A stretch of DNA of 64,000 nt from Psychromonas marina (GCF_030161115.1 NZ_BSPQ01000010.1:124001-188000); one strand, 5' to 3'; positions 45,302-54,218 are shown, numbered from the stretch's first letter. The notes: a model not told the origin generated them from the letters alone. Translations and numbers: made by a program.

Positions 45302-45913
45302 GTGGAAACTACATTTCCGATATTTTCAACGGCCGTTTTACTGTTTTTCATTTTAGATCCCTTTGGCAATGTTCCTTTGCTACTTAGTATTTTAAAAAAT
45401 ATAGATAAGAAGAAGCATTCAAAAATAATCATCCGTGAGATGCTCATCGGATTGCTTATTTTAGTGGTTTTTATGTTTTTTGGAGAGGAGTTCCTAAGTC
45501 TATTCCATCTTGAAACACAATCAATCACCATTGCTGGTGGTATCATATTTTTCGTTATTTCATTAAAAATGATATTTCCAGACCCGAATGGCAGCGATAT
45601 GTTTGCTACCAAAAAAGGTGATGAACCCTTAGTCGTGCCGATTGCAATGCCAATGATTGCAGGCCCAGCTGCGTTAGCGACGCTATTGGTTTTAGCGAAA
45701 ACCAATGCAGATCACACCGGTGGTTTGTTTATCTCATTGTTATTGGCGTGGGGACTTGCCTCACTGGTTTTGCTTTTCTCTCCTAACCTTTACAAACTTC
45801 TGAAAGTGAAGGGGTTGACAGCATTAGAACGGTTAATGGGAATGTTACTGCTTATTATGTCGGTGCAGATGTTTATTGACGGTATTCGTGATCTGTTACC
45901 TACCTTTTCTTAG
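45302..45913 (+). CDS. yhgN: MarC family integral membrane protein, YhgN type
   Basis: 203 residues and six predicted membrane segments. It matches E. coli YhgN in segments such as AVLLFFILDPFGNVPLLLSILKNI, SITIAGGIIFFVISLKMIFP, PIAMPMIAGPAALATLLVL and LERLMGMLLLIMSVQMFIDGIRD. The MarC family was annotated as NAAT transporters, but transport function is not proven. A GTG start at 45302 is chosen because AAGGA lies eight bases upstream and it aligns with the YhgN N-terminus; the longer frame to 45227 adds an implausible leader. Confidence 0.87.
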   Translation: METTFPIFSTAVLLFFILDPFGNVPLLLSILKNIDKKKHSKIIIREMLIGLLILVVFMFFGEEFLSLFHLETQSITIAGGIIFFVISLKMIFPDPNGSDMFATKKGDEPLVVPIAMPMIAGPAALATLLVLAKTNADHTGGLFISLLLAWGLASLVLLFSPNLYKLLKVKGLTALERLMGMLLLIMSVQMFIDGIRDLLPTFS

Positions 45914-45992
45914 TTTCAATTAAGCTCATAAGGGTAGGAGCGTTAAATAAAGCATTATCTATTGGGTTTGAAACAGGATCGATAAGACTTCA

Positions 45993-46859
45993 TTAGTTTA
46001 AATGCTCTGCGAGATAATCGATTAATAAGCGAATCTTGGGTGAAAGGTATCTATTTTGAGGATATACCGCCCAAATAGCAGATTCTGGCTCTCTAAATTG
46101 TTCGAGTATGGGTATTAATTGCCCTGATTTAATATAGGGTTGCAAATAATAATCAGACAGTTGCACGATGCCGATATCTTTCAAAGCGGCATCGACCAAA
46201 CCAGTACCACTATTGCAGCGAATGCTCCCCGTAACCTTAATGCTGCGGGTCTTTCCCTGTTCAACAAAACGCCAAGCATCATGCGTTCCTAATAAACAAT
46301 TATGATTTTTTAAATCTGATATCAACGCTACTTGGCCATGTTTTTGTAAATAGCTCGCTGATGCACAAACATAGGTAGCACGTTGAGTCAGTTTTCTCGC
46401 TATTAAGCTAGAGTCTTGTAGTTGCCCCATCCGTATTGCCATATCAAAGCCTCCCTCGATCAGATCAATGCGATGACTGGTTAACTCTGTCACAACTTCA
46501 ATATCTTTGTATAGCGCCACAAAGTCATTCACTAAAGGTAATATTTTTTGCTCCCCATAAGACATTGGAGCGGTAAGTTTTATTTTTCCCTGTGGGTGGC
46601 TTTGAAGATTGGTTATCGCTTGTTCAGCGCTGTCCAAGTCATCTAAAAGGTGACGACAATGTTGATAAAATAGTTGTGCTTCTTGGGTTAGTGATACTTT
46701 ACGGGTAGTGCGATAAAACAATTTTATTTGTAAACGCTTTTCAAGGGCTGTTATTTGACGACTAACTTGAGCTGTTGATATTTTTAGGTTTTTAGCGGCT
46801 AAAGAGAAGCTTTGCTTTTCCGCTACCGCCACAAATTCATTAATACCTTGCCACTTCAT
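45993..46859 (-). CDS. LysR family transcriptional regulator
   Basis: A 288-residue LysR protein. The helix-turn-helix occupies about residues 1-60 (GINEFVAVAEKQSFSLAAKNLKISTAQVSRQITALEKRL, split here by context), and LFYRTTRKVSLT is typical of the LTTR branch that includes CrgA/DsdC-like regulators. ATG 46859 is chosen because AGGTGG lies five bases before it; an in-frame GTG at 46868 falls within that site. It is divergent from the first MATE gene with about 190 bases between, so it may control that transporter. Confidence 0.87.
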   Translation of the reverse strand: MKWQGINEFVAVAEKQSFSLAAKNLKISTAQVSRQITALEKRLQIKLFYRTTRKVSLTQEAQLFYQHCRHLLDDLDSAEQAITNLQSHPQGKIKLTAPMSYGEQKILPLVNDFVALYKDIEVVTELTSHRIDLIEGGFDMAIRMGQLQDSSLIARKLTQRATYVCASASYLQKHGQVALISDLKNHNCLLGTHDAWRFVEQGKTRSIKVTGSIRCNSGTGLVDAALKDIGIVQLSDYYLQPYIKSGQLIPILEQFREPESAIWAVYPQNRYLSPKIRLLIDYLAEHLN

Positions 46860-47050
46860 TGTTACCACCTGGTAAAAGTAATTTTCATTTTAGCTATATT
46901 ATCATTCTATTTGAAATAAATATAATGGTCACTGAAAAGTGAATGTCATAGCAACTGTGTTTTTAGTTCTTATTGTTAATTAGGAACAATTAATATTTAT
47001 AAACAAACGCAGAAAATGAAATATAGCGCTGGTAAATAACAAGGATGAAA

Positions 47051-48451
47051 ATGAAAGCAGCAGTAGATTTACATAAAGAACCGATTAAAGCACTTATTTT
47101 CAAAATGACTGCACCAATGATGTTATCTGGTTTCGTTACTACCTCCTATGGCTTCGTGGATATGATTTTTGCTTCACGATTAGGCAGCGTAGAGGTAGCA
47201 GCAATCGCGTTTGTCGCGCCCCTGTTTATGATGCTACAGGCATTAAGTATGGGCATGATCAGGGGAGGTGTCAGCATTGCCGCAACGCTGCTTGGTCAAA
47301 AGGAGAATGAAGAAGCTTCAGCTTATGCAACTCAGCTAAGATTTATTATTTTGCTGTTATCTATTCTTTTTTCTATTCCGGGGTTCTTTTTATTACCTAC
47401 AATTTTGAGTTCGGTGGGGCTCTCAGATGAGTTATATGAGCAATCGGTCATCTACTCAAGAATTCTATTTCTCTCCATCCCATTAAGGTTGATGTTTCAA
47501 CTCTATATTAGTTTCTTTAAGTCACAAGGAAAAATGAAGATCATATCAGCTGTCTCCATTTTTGGTATTTTTTGTAACGCGATCATGAATGCGATATTTA
47601 TTTACCTGTTTGATTTCGAAATTGATGGACTCGCCTATGCGACGTTATTGACAGCTGCGATTCAAATATCGATCGTTTATTACTTTTATAAAAAAGAGCA
47701 GCATGAATTTGAACCGAATTGGCGCACTCCTGCCAGATTTTCTAAAGTTAAAATTTGGAAAAGGTTATTAACCGTGGGGTTGCCGTTGTCTTTATCACAG
47801 GCAAGTTCACAATTTGGGTTTGTTGTGCTTAATATTTTTATTGTTCAATATGGTCATCAAGCCGTTGCTGCGTTTGCCATTGGCAATCGTATTCATTCAT
47901 TGTTATTTAGTCCTGCCAAAGAGATCGGTAGCGGCTTAATCCCCTTGATTGCTCAAAACTGGGGAAGAGGTTCAATTGAGAGAGTCAGAGAGACCATTAA
48001 ATTAGGGATTATCTATTCAGTGGTATTTGGCTTTGCTGCTGCCCTTATCATTCAGGTTATAAAATACCCGATTGCAAAATTTCTTACTGAAGATGATCCG
48101 GTTACTTACCAAAATGTGATTAATTATGTCAGTTTGGTTGGTTGGACGGTGATCGCTTGGTCTATATTCCACACTTTACAGGGCATTTTTAATAGTTTTC
48201 AGAAAACGCTTTTCTCACTGGCAATTGATGTCGTTCGTCTCTGGGGGCTTCGCATCCCAGGAATACTGCTTTTCTACCAATTTCTTCCTTCAGTTGAGGA
48301 GTACGGGATTTGGTATACCATGTTTTTCTCAAATACCATCACCGCGTTGTTTGCGATTGTTTATTTCGTGATGATTATTCCCCCTATGTTAAAGAAAGAG
48401 GTGGCAATGACCCAAGCTGTGCCTGAAGGAGACAAAAAAATATTAGCATAA
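47051..48451 (+). CDS. MATE family efflux transporter (first)
   Basis: A 12-helix multidrug/toxin extrusion protein of about 466 residues, driven by sodium or proton gradients. The N-terminal half contains PIKALIFKMTAPMMLSGFV and MGMIRGGVSIAATLLGQ; the second half repeats the fold (VGLPLSLSQASSQFGFVVLNIF). ATG 47051 is preferred since AAGGA lies five bases upstream; ATG 47045 overlaps it. A LysR gene is divergent upstream. Substrate unknown. It is only distantly similar to the second MATE protein downstream, so this is not a recent duplication. Confidence 0.88.
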   Translation: MKAAVDLHKEPIKALIFKMTAPMMLSGFVTTSYGFVDMIFASRLGSVEVAAIAFVAPLFMMLQALSMGMIRGGVSIAATLLGQKENEEASAYATQLRFIILLLSILFSIPGFFLLPTILSSVGLSDELYEQSVIYSRILFLSIPLRLMFQLYISFFKSQGKMKIISAVSIFGIFCNAIMNAIFIYLFDFEIDGLAYATLLTAAIQISIVYYFYKKEQHEFEPNWRTPARFSKVKIWKRLLTVGLPLSLSQASSQFGFVVLNIFIVQYGHQAVAAFAIGNRIHSLLFSPAKEIGSGLIPLIAQNWGRGSIERVRETIKLGIIYSVVFGFAAALIIQVIKYPIAKFLTEDDPVTYQNVINYVSLVGWTVIAWSIFHTLQGIFNSFQKTLFSLAIDVVRLWGLRIPGILLFYQFLPSVEEYGIWYTMFFSNTITALFAIVYFVMIIPPMLKKEVAMTQAVPEGDKKILA

Positions 48452-48650
48452 ATTTAATCCGTTATTTTGCCGTTCATTAATGATTTACTTGCGTCTATGA
48501 CATAGTAAATTATTGAATATAAAAACATTGCCGTTAATTTCCCAGTTTGTGAATAAAGCCAACGTTAATGTTACAACCTTTACACACACGCCTATAAGCC
48601 ATGTTATCAAAAAGCTAAAATGGCTCAAATATGAGACTCAGAGATAAAAT

Positions 48651-49994
48651 ATGACTGCAACAGCCCCCACAACAAAAAAAGTATTCGGTCTAGCATGGCC
48701 AATAGCGATGAATGCCATTTTATTACAACTCATTCTTGTTATTGATACGGTATTAATTACCCCTTTAGGCGAAGAATCACTTGCTGCGATGGGGGTTTCT
48801 GCAAGCATAGCCGGCATCATATTAGGATTGTTATTTGCTTTTTCTAACGGAACACAACTTGTTATCGCGCAAGCTTTTGGCGCAAAAAATAATGGTCTGG
48901 TCAGTAGAGGCTTTCGTTCAGGGCGTTTTATTAATGCGACCATTACCATTATTGGTATTGTATTGATTTTTACCGTCGGGAAACAGCTCATTGAGTTGAT
49001 CACCGATAGTGATGAAATTGCTGCGATGGCTTACGATTACTTAAGGGTCTTTTCATTCGTTACCATCGGTGTGGCAATATCTCAAAACATTACCGTCTAT
49101 TTTAATGCCACAGGTAATAGCCGTATTCCATTTTATGCTAACATCATTGAAATTCCTGTTAATGTATTAGTCAGCTTTATCTTTATTTACGGTTATCTAG
49201 GTATGCCGGAACTCGGGTTAACGGGAGCTGCATTAGGTTCGACCATTGCCGTTTTATGCCGCACTTTATTTCTCATTGTTTTTTATTCAAAACAACAACA
49301 AAACGTGGTGGAGGATGGCGCTTCCAAGGAAGCTAAGTTGACCAAAGAAGATGTGTTATACCACCTAAAATATGCCACTCCTATCGCAGGTACCTTTGTT
49401 AGTGCGGTATTAGTGGGTAGTATCTGTATGATGATTTATGCAAAACTGGGTGTTTATCAATTTGCTGCATTAACGCTTATTGCACCATGGGTAAAAGTCT
49501 GCGGTCAACTTTCAACATCATGGGCTCAAGCGACGAGCATTCTTGTTGGTCAGTTACTCGGTAATAAATCATGGGGCTTAGTTGACGGCTTTGTTAAAAC
49601 AACCTGGAGAATCTCTTTTTTCATCGGTATTGCCATCGCATTCGCTTATGTTTGCATGTTTTATCTATTTAGACTCATTTATCCAGAGTTACAACAAGAA
49701 ACGGTTGATACACTTTGGCAATTCGTGCCAATTTTATTTGTTGTTGCTTTTATAAGAACCTCTAATACTTTCTGCGGTAATGTACTGCGTGCTGGTGGCG
49801 ATGCGAAACACGTTTTTAAAATACATGCCTACACGCAATGGTTTGTAATTTTGCCACTCTCTGTGTTATTTGTTTTATATTGGGAGCTCAGTGCAGTGTG
49901 GGTATTTGCACTGTCGTTATTAGAAGAAACGATTAAAAGTATTCCCTTCCATATACGCATGTTAGGCGGGAAATGGAAAAAGAGTTTGGTTTGA
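48651..49994 (+). CDS. MATE family efflux transporter (second)
   Basis: 447 residues and 12 membrane segments. The N-terminus (VFGLAWPIAMNAILLQLILVIDTVLITPLGEESLAAMGVS) and the mid-protein repeat (LKYATPIAGTFVSAVLVGSI) are MATE-like. It follows the first MATE gene by 199 bases, with no terminator I can see between them, so partial co-transcription is possible. Two hairpins follow its stop. The substrate is unknown. Confidence 0.88.
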   Translation: MTATAPTTKKVFGLAWPIAMNAILLQLILVIDTVLITPLGEESLAAMGVSASIAGIILGLLFAFSNGTQLVIAQAFGAKNNGLVSRGFRSGRFINATITIIGIVLIFTVGKQLIELITDSDEIAAMAYDYLRVFSFVTIGVAISQNITVYFNATGNSRIPFYANIIEIPVNVLVSFIFIYGYLGMPELGLTGAALGSTIAVLCRTLFLIVFYSKQQQNVVEDGASKEAKLTKEDVLYHLKYATPIAGTFVSAVLVGSICMMIYAKLGVYQFAALTLIAPWVKVCGQLSTSWAQATSILVGQLLGNKSWGLVDGFVKTTWRISFFIGIAIAFAYVCMFYLFRLIYPELQQETVDTLWQFVPILFVVAFIRTSNTFCGNVLRAGGDAKHVFKIHAYTQWFVILPLSVLFVLYWELSAVWVFALSLLEETIKSIPFHIRMLGGKWKKSLV

Positions 49995-50023
49995 TTATCT
50001 CAATCCGATGAGTATTTACAAAG

Positions 50024-50096
50024 CCTTTAATATGAACATATTTTAAGGTTCATATTAAAGGGTAAGTCTTTAGCACTGAACATGTTAAAGACTTAC
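50024..50096. terminator. Two consecutive perfect hairpins between convergent genes
   Basis: CCTTTAATATGAAC (50024-50037) pairs with GTTCATATTAAAGG (50048-50061). Directly adjoining, GTAAGTCTTTA (50062-50072) pairs with TAAAGACTTAC (50086-50096). Both stems are perfect and neither has a T run. They separate the second MATE gene from the convergent histidine kinase gene. Confidence 0.65.
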
Positions 50097-50179
50097 TTAA
50101 GTTACCGATAGAGTTCAGCAGCGTTGTTGTGGGTTACGGTTCTGTACTCATTATTACTCCCAAAGGGATCATATAAAAC

Positions 50180-51556
50180 TTAAGCTTTTTTTAGATTTAA
50201 TGTAAAAACCGTTTCATTTTCATGGGATGAAACGTGTAAATCCCCCCCGTGCGCTCTAGCAATCGATTGTGTAATAGCAAGCCCAAGTCCAAGCCCTGCT
50301 TGCTCTTCTGTATTGTGAGTTCGAGACTTATCAACCCGATAAAACCGTTCAAATAGATGTGGTAAATGCTCAGGAGCAATCGTTTCACCTTTATTGGTAA
50401 TCGCAATAACGACATCACTTTTTGTTGTGGTGATAGCGATAGCAATAACACTATTATCAAAACCATGGCGAAGTGCATTGGAAATTAGGTTGCTAAACGC
50501 TCTTTTTAACATGAATTTGTCGCCCTGCACGCTGGCCTGACCGGTTATGTTAAATGTTATCTGGTTTTCTTCGGCTAACGCATCATAAAATTCACAAAGC
50601 TTCACTAACTCCTGATCAAGTGACAGCAACTCTGTTGATTGTAAAATAAGTGCATTTTCTACTTTTGCCAAAAATAACATATCTGAGATCATACGTGTTA
50701 AGTGTTCATACTCCTCACAATTAGACGCTAATATATGTCGATATTCTTGCTCTGTTCTTGGTTTTGAAAGTGATACTTGTGTTTGCATCATTAAATTATT
50801 AATCGGGGTGCGCAGTTCATGGGCAATATCGGAAGAGAAGTTAGATAATCGCTCAAAAGAGTACTCTAATCGCTTGAGCATTTTGTTTAAGTTCATTGAA
50901 AGCCCTGCGATCTCAATGGGGAGATTTTTTACCGGCATGCGTTGATCAATATCGTGAACAGAGATCAGCATCGCTTGTTTACTTAGGATTTGTAGTGGTT
51001 GTAAGCCGCGCTTGGTAATAAACCAACTTAGTATCGCGGTCACTATTCCTGCAATAATAATAAAATCTATCATCATGCTTTTAAAACTTTTCAAAAACAG
51101 TGCATCTACTTTAGTATTACGTGCCAGCAGAATCGTCAGAGGCTCTTCGGAATATTGCTCTGAAAAGACGACAAATTTTATACCGTTATAGGGCTGTTTA
51201 TTGGATACCCATTGAAATAAATCATTGTTTTTATAATACTTATCGCTAAAAAAGTCCTGAGGTATAGTGACAAAGCTGGAGCTATAAAGAGATTTGTTTT
51301 TGTGTTTGACCTCTACTATAAAGCCAACATGTCGTTCTAAATAATTTAAAATAGTTGGGAAGTCATTATCAAAATGATCACCCTTTATATGCGTTTTAAT
51401 TTGCTTAACTTTGTTTAATAATATTTTTCTATTATTTTTTACAAAGTGCTGTTCTACCGAGTAACTGATAAAAACATATAAAATAGAAACAACAACCATT
51501 GTCGCTAAGGAAAAAAAACAGGAAAGACGAAGTGTTAAAGATCGTTGTAAAATCAT
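50180..51556 (-). CDS. CusS-type heavy-metal sensor histidine kinase
   Basis: A 458-residue sensor kinase of the CusS/CopS family. Two membrane segments (about residues 8-34 and 163-181) enclose a periplasmic sensor of about 125 residues. A HAMP domain follows, then the H-box FSSDIAHELRTPINN with phospho-acceptor His246, and an ATPase domain with N, G1 and G2 boxes (NLISNALRHG, LFERFYRVDKSR, GLGLGLAI). ATG 51556 has AGGGA six bases upstream. The probable partner regulator lies 2.7 kb away beyond three copies of a small secreted protein gene, rather than adjacent as usual. The periplasmic domain has several His residues but no Cys, so which metal is sensed is open. Confidence 0.88.
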   Translation of the reverse strand: MILQRSLTLRLSCFFSLATMVVVSILYVFISYSVEQHFVKNNRKILLNKVKQIKTHIKGDHFDNDFPTILNYLERHVGFIVEVKHKNKSLYSSSFVTIPQDFFSDKYYKNNDLFQWVSNKQPYNGIKFVVFSEQYSEEPLTILLARNTKVDALFLKSFKSMMIDFIIIAGIVTAILSWFITKRGLQPLQILSKQAMLISVHDIDQRMPVKNLPIEIAGLSMNLNKMLKRLEYSFERLSNFSSDIAHELRTPINNLMMQTQVSLSKPRTEQEYRHILASNCEEYEHLTRMISDMLFLAKVENALILQSTELLSLDQELVKLCEFYDALAEENQITFNITGQASVQGDKFMLKRAFSNLISNALRHGFDNSVIAIAITTTKSDVVIAITNKGETIAPEHLPHLFERFYRVDKSRTHNTEEQAGLGLGLAITQSIARAHGGDLHVSSHENETVFTLNLKKA

Positions 51557-51719
51557 AAGGTTCCCTGAAAGCAAAACAAAAATATTTGAGAACTATATTG
51601 TATATTAGTTATTGCAGGTTGTTATATTTGATTCCTAAATATGAGATTTTAGATTAATTTTTAACCGTGTTGTTAACTTTTATTTCGGGTACGGGCCTGT
51701 TTTTAAAGGGGTTTTTATT

Positions 51720-51739
51720 AAGTGACAAAATTGTCACTT
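51720..51739. promoter_or_regulatory. CusR-box-like palindrome, copy 1
   Basis: AAGTGACAAAATTGTCACTT has perfect nine-base arms around AA, and closely resembles the enterobacterial CusR box (core TGACAA-NN-TTGTCA). It lies 108 bases before the copy 1 ATG and about 40 bases (centre) before a -10-like TATTGT at 51771. It is also in the divergent region shared with the kinase gene. Confidence 0.75.
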
Positions 51740-51827
51740 TGCTGTTGGGTTTAGGTCATAGTGCCTGCGCTATTGTATCGGTATACCAAGCAAACAGAGC
51801 TTATTTAATCCAATAGAGGACAACAAA

Positions 51828-52184
51828 ATGAAATTAATTAAAAAATCACTTATCGCTTCAGCAATGGTCATTCTTAGCACACAAGCATTTGCAGTAAACC
51901 AATTCCATCATCATGCAAATGAAACTTACTTTCAAGATGAAGTAGTAAAAACAGTTGATGCAGACACTAAAGCTGCAGCTTATGAATTAGGTCTTAACAA
52001 ATTAACTGATTTAAAAGCAGCGACGCCAAGCCAGCTAGAAAAAGATCTTGGTGGCGTTTCTATGCAGACATCTGGTGTTTATATTGAAGATGGCGCATAT
52101 GTCACCGTTGCAGAAAAAATGAATGCAGATGGTCAAATGGTTTATACTGGACTAGTACATTTTTCTATTACTTATGCAGAATAA
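51828..52184 (+). CDS. Small secreted DUF3316-like protein, copy 1
   Basis: 118 residues. A signal peptide (MKLIKKSLIASAMVILSTQAFA, cleavage after residue 22) leaves a mature protein of about 96 residues starting VNQFHHHANETY. The rest (AAAYELGLNKLTDLKAATPSQLEKDLGG, VYIEDGAYVTVAEK, YTGLVHFSITY) resembles DUF3316, a Vibrio family of unknown function. The triple His at mature positions 5-7 suggests metal binding. It is preceded by a CusR-like box and followed by its own terminator. It differs from copies 2 and 3 at about a dozen scattered positions (for example K for T after VV, and N for G in AEKMNADG). Confidence 0.8.
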   Translation: MKLIKKSLIASAMVILSTQAFAVNQFHHHANETYFQDEVVKTVDADTKAAAYELGLNKLTDLKAATPSQLEKDLGGVSMQTSGVYIEDGAYVTVAEKMNADGQMVYTGLVHFSITYAE

Positions 52185-52367
52185 AAACTGATTTTTATTG
52201 TATAGCTAAACTATTTGAAAATGTAAGCTCAGTTTTTCAGAGTCGATCAATTTATAATATTAAGGAGTTGTATCTTCTTGAGGAATTTTGATCAGACTAT
52301 CAATGGATAAAAAAGAGAGCTTGCAGCTTACTGATGCCGATATCTTCAAGTAGTTTGAGCATGAGTC

Positions 52368-52404
52368 AAAAAAACCGCCATTTGTATGAATGGCGGTTTT
52401 TTTT
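52368..52404 (+). terminator. Rho-independent terminator, copy 1
   Basis: AACCGCCATT pairs with AATGGCGGTT around TGTATG, flanked by an A run and eight T residues. It lies 184 bases after the gene stop, leaving an unusually long transcribed 3' region. Confidence 0.95.
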
Positions 52405-52632
52405 GGTTTGTACAGAATGATTCATGGGCTTTGATAGCGAATGGATACGTGCTTGATAGTCGGTTGGCACTAATACAGCAAATACTCCACTCTGTTATAA
52501 CTTCTTTTCTGTTCTTTTAGATTAATTTACAATTGTTCTTCTATGTAAAATAAACCTGTTATTTTATTTAAAATCATGGGGTTGTCTGTTTTTGGTGTGG
52601 AGGTTTTTTCGTGTTAAATAATTCTTTTTATT

Positions 52633-52652
52633 AAGTGACGAAATTGTCATTT
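52633..52652. promoter_or_regulatory. CusR-box-like palindrome, copy 2
   Basis: AAGTGACGAAATTGTCATTT is a version of the copy 1 box with two arm mismatches. The right arm TTGTCATTT matches the enterobacterial half-site exactly. It is 108 bases before the copy 2 ATG, with TATTAT as a -10-like element before the gene. Confidence 0.7.
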
Positions 52653-52740
52653 TTCTGTTGGGTTTAGGTCAGAGAGGCTGCGCTATTATACCGCCATACC
52701 AAGCAAACTTAGCTTATTTAATCCAATAGAGGACAACAAA

Positions 52741-53097
52741 ATGAAATTAATTAAAAAATCACTTATCGCTTCAGCAATGGTCATTCTTAGCACACAAGCA
52801 TTTGCAGTAAACCAATTCCATCATCATGCAAATGAAACTTACTTTCAAGATGAAGTAGTAACAACAGTTGCTGCTGACACTAAAGCTGCAGCTTATGAAT
52901 TAGGTCTTAACAAATTAACTGATTTAAAAGCGGCGACGCCAAGCCAATTAGAAAAAGATCTTGGTGGCATATCTATGCAGACAGCTGGTGTTTATATTGA
53001 AGATGGTTCATATATCACTGTTGCAGAAAAAATGGGTGCAGATGGTCAAATGCTTTATACCGGAGTTGTACATCTCTCTATTACTTATTCAGAATAA
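52741..53097 (+). CDS. Small secreted DUF3316-like protein, copy 2
   Basis: 118 residues with the same signal peptide and HHH-containing mature start (VNQFHHHANE) as copy 1. It carries conservative changes such as GGISMQTAGVYIEDGSYITV and YTGVVHLSITYSE. It differs from copy 3 at only two residues: Gln25 here is His in copy 3, and Ala in LKAATPS is Val in copy 3. The leader AATAGAGGACAACAAA before the ATG is shared by all copies. It should be secreted to the periplasm and controlled like copy 1. Confidence 0.8.
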   Translation: MKLIKKSLIASAMVILSTQAFAVNQFHHHANETYFQDEVVTTVAADTKAAAYELGLNKLTDLKAATPSQLEKDLGGISMQTAGVYIEDGSYITVAEKMGADGQMLYTGVVHLSITYSE

Positions 53098-53244
53098 TAA
53101 GCTATTTTATTGTGTAGCTAAACTATTTGAAAATGTAAGCTCAGTTTTTCAGAGTTGATCAATTTTGATCAGACTATCGATGGATAAAAAAGAGAGCTTG
53201 CAGCTTACTGATGCCGATATCTTCAAGTAGTTTGAGCATGAGTC

Positions 53245-53281
53245 AAAAAAACCGCCATTTTTATGAATGGCGGTTTTTTTT
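53245..53281 (+). terminator. Rho-independent terminator, copy 2
   Basis: Same stem as copy 1 (AACCGCCATT/AATGGCGGTT) with loop TTTATG or similar and eight T residues. It lies about 148 bases after the stop, closer than in the other copies because of the 3' region deletion. Confidence 0.95.
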
Positions 53282-53498
53282 GGTTTGTGCAGAATGATTC
53301 ATGGGCTTTGATAGCGAATGGATACGTGCTTGATAGTACGTTGGCACTAATACACTCCACTCTGTTATAACTTATTTTCTGTTCTTTTAGATTATTTAGA
53401 TTAATTTACAATTGTTCTTCTATGTAAAATAAACCTGTTATTTCATTTAAAATCAGGGGGGTGTCTGTGTTTTTTCGTGTTAAATAATTCTTTTTATT

Positions 53499-53518
53499 AA
53501 GTGACGAAATTGTCATTT
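53499..53518. promoter_or_regulatory. CusR-box-like palindrome, copy 3
   Basis: Identical to the copy 2 box (AAGTGACGAAATTGTCATTT) and again exactly 108 bases before the ATG. Confidence 0.7.
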
Positions 53519-53606
53519 TTCTGTTGGGTTTAGGTCAGAGAGGCTGCGTTATTATACCGCCATACCAAGCAAACATAGCTTATTTAATCCAATAGAGGAA
53601 AACAAA

Positions 53607-53963
53607 ATGAAATTAATTAAAAAATCACTTATCGCTTCAGCAATGGTCATTCTTAGCACGCAAGCATTTGCAGTAAATCATTTTCATCATCATGCAAATG
53701 AAACTTACTTTCAAGATGAAGTAGTAACAACAGTTGCTGCTGACACTAAAGCTGCCGCTTATGAATTAGGTCTTAACAAATTAACTGATTTAAAAGTGGC
53801 GACGCCAAGCCAATTAGAAAAAGATCTTGGTGGCATATCTATGCAGACAGCTGGTGTTTATATTGAAGATGGTTCATATATCACTGTTGCAGAAAAAATG
53901 GGTGCAGATGGTCAAATGCTTTATACCGGAGTTGTACATCTCTCTATTACTTATTCAGAATAA
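53607..53963 (+). CDS. Small secreted DUF3316-like protein, copy 3
   Basis: 118 residues, nearly identical to copy 2. The key difference is Gln25 to His, so cleavage after AFA at residue 22 would give a mature N-terminus V-N-H-F-H-H-H. An X-X-His N-terminus is the ATCUN motif, which binds Cu(II) or Ni(II) tightly. It lies nearest the response-regulator gene, 322 bases upstream of it, with its own terminator between. Confidence 0.8.
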   Translation: MKLIKKSLIASAMVILSTQAFAVNHFHHHANETYFQDEVVTTVAADTKAAAYELGLNKLTDLKVATPSQLEKDLGGISMQTAGVYIEDGSYITVAEKMGADGQMLYTGVVHLSITYSE

Positions 53964-54153
53964 TAAGCTATTTTATTGTGTAGCTAAACTATTTGAAAAT
54001 GTAGGATTCAGATTTTGTTCAGAGTCGATCAATTTATAGTTTTAAGGTGTTGTATCTCTCTGATGAAACTTGATCTGACTCTCGACTTTTAAAAAAGGGA
54101 TCCTAGCTCCTTGCTGATGTCGGCATCTTCAAGTAGTTTGGTAATTAATCAAC

Positions 54154-54185
54154 AAAACCCGCCATTTGCATGAATGGCGGGTTTT
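54154..54185 (+). terminator. Rho-independent terminator, copy 3
   Basis: AAAACCCGCCATT pairs with AATGGCGGGTTTT around TGCATG. Relative to copies 1 and 2 a compensating G-C pair has been gained, and the T run is shorter. Confidence 0.9.
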
Positions 54186-54218
54186 ATTTGTTAATTAAAT
54201 GGATAAAAATTTTAGTTT

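Larger units (their letters stand above)
51714..54185 (+). repeat. Tandem triplication: operator-gene-3'UTR-terminator unit
   Basis: Three direct repeats of roughly 0.9 kb, each with a CusR-like palindrome, promoter, 118-codon gene, conserved 3' untranslated region and terminator. The gene starts are 913 and 866 bases apart. Copies 2 and 3 are nearly identical in their coding parts; copy 1 has diverged further. Copy 2's 3' region lacks about 40 bases present in copies 1 and 3, between short GATC/AATTT repeats. This pattern indicates stepwise tandem duplication. Gaps of about 510-560 bases between the genes are filled by these shared elements. Confidence 0.9.

Noticed and set aside
51714-54185. 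Possible assembly error producing three copies
   Set aside because: The copies differ at scattered coding and intergenic positions, including a deletion unique to copy 2 and a compensated base pair in the copy 3 terminator.
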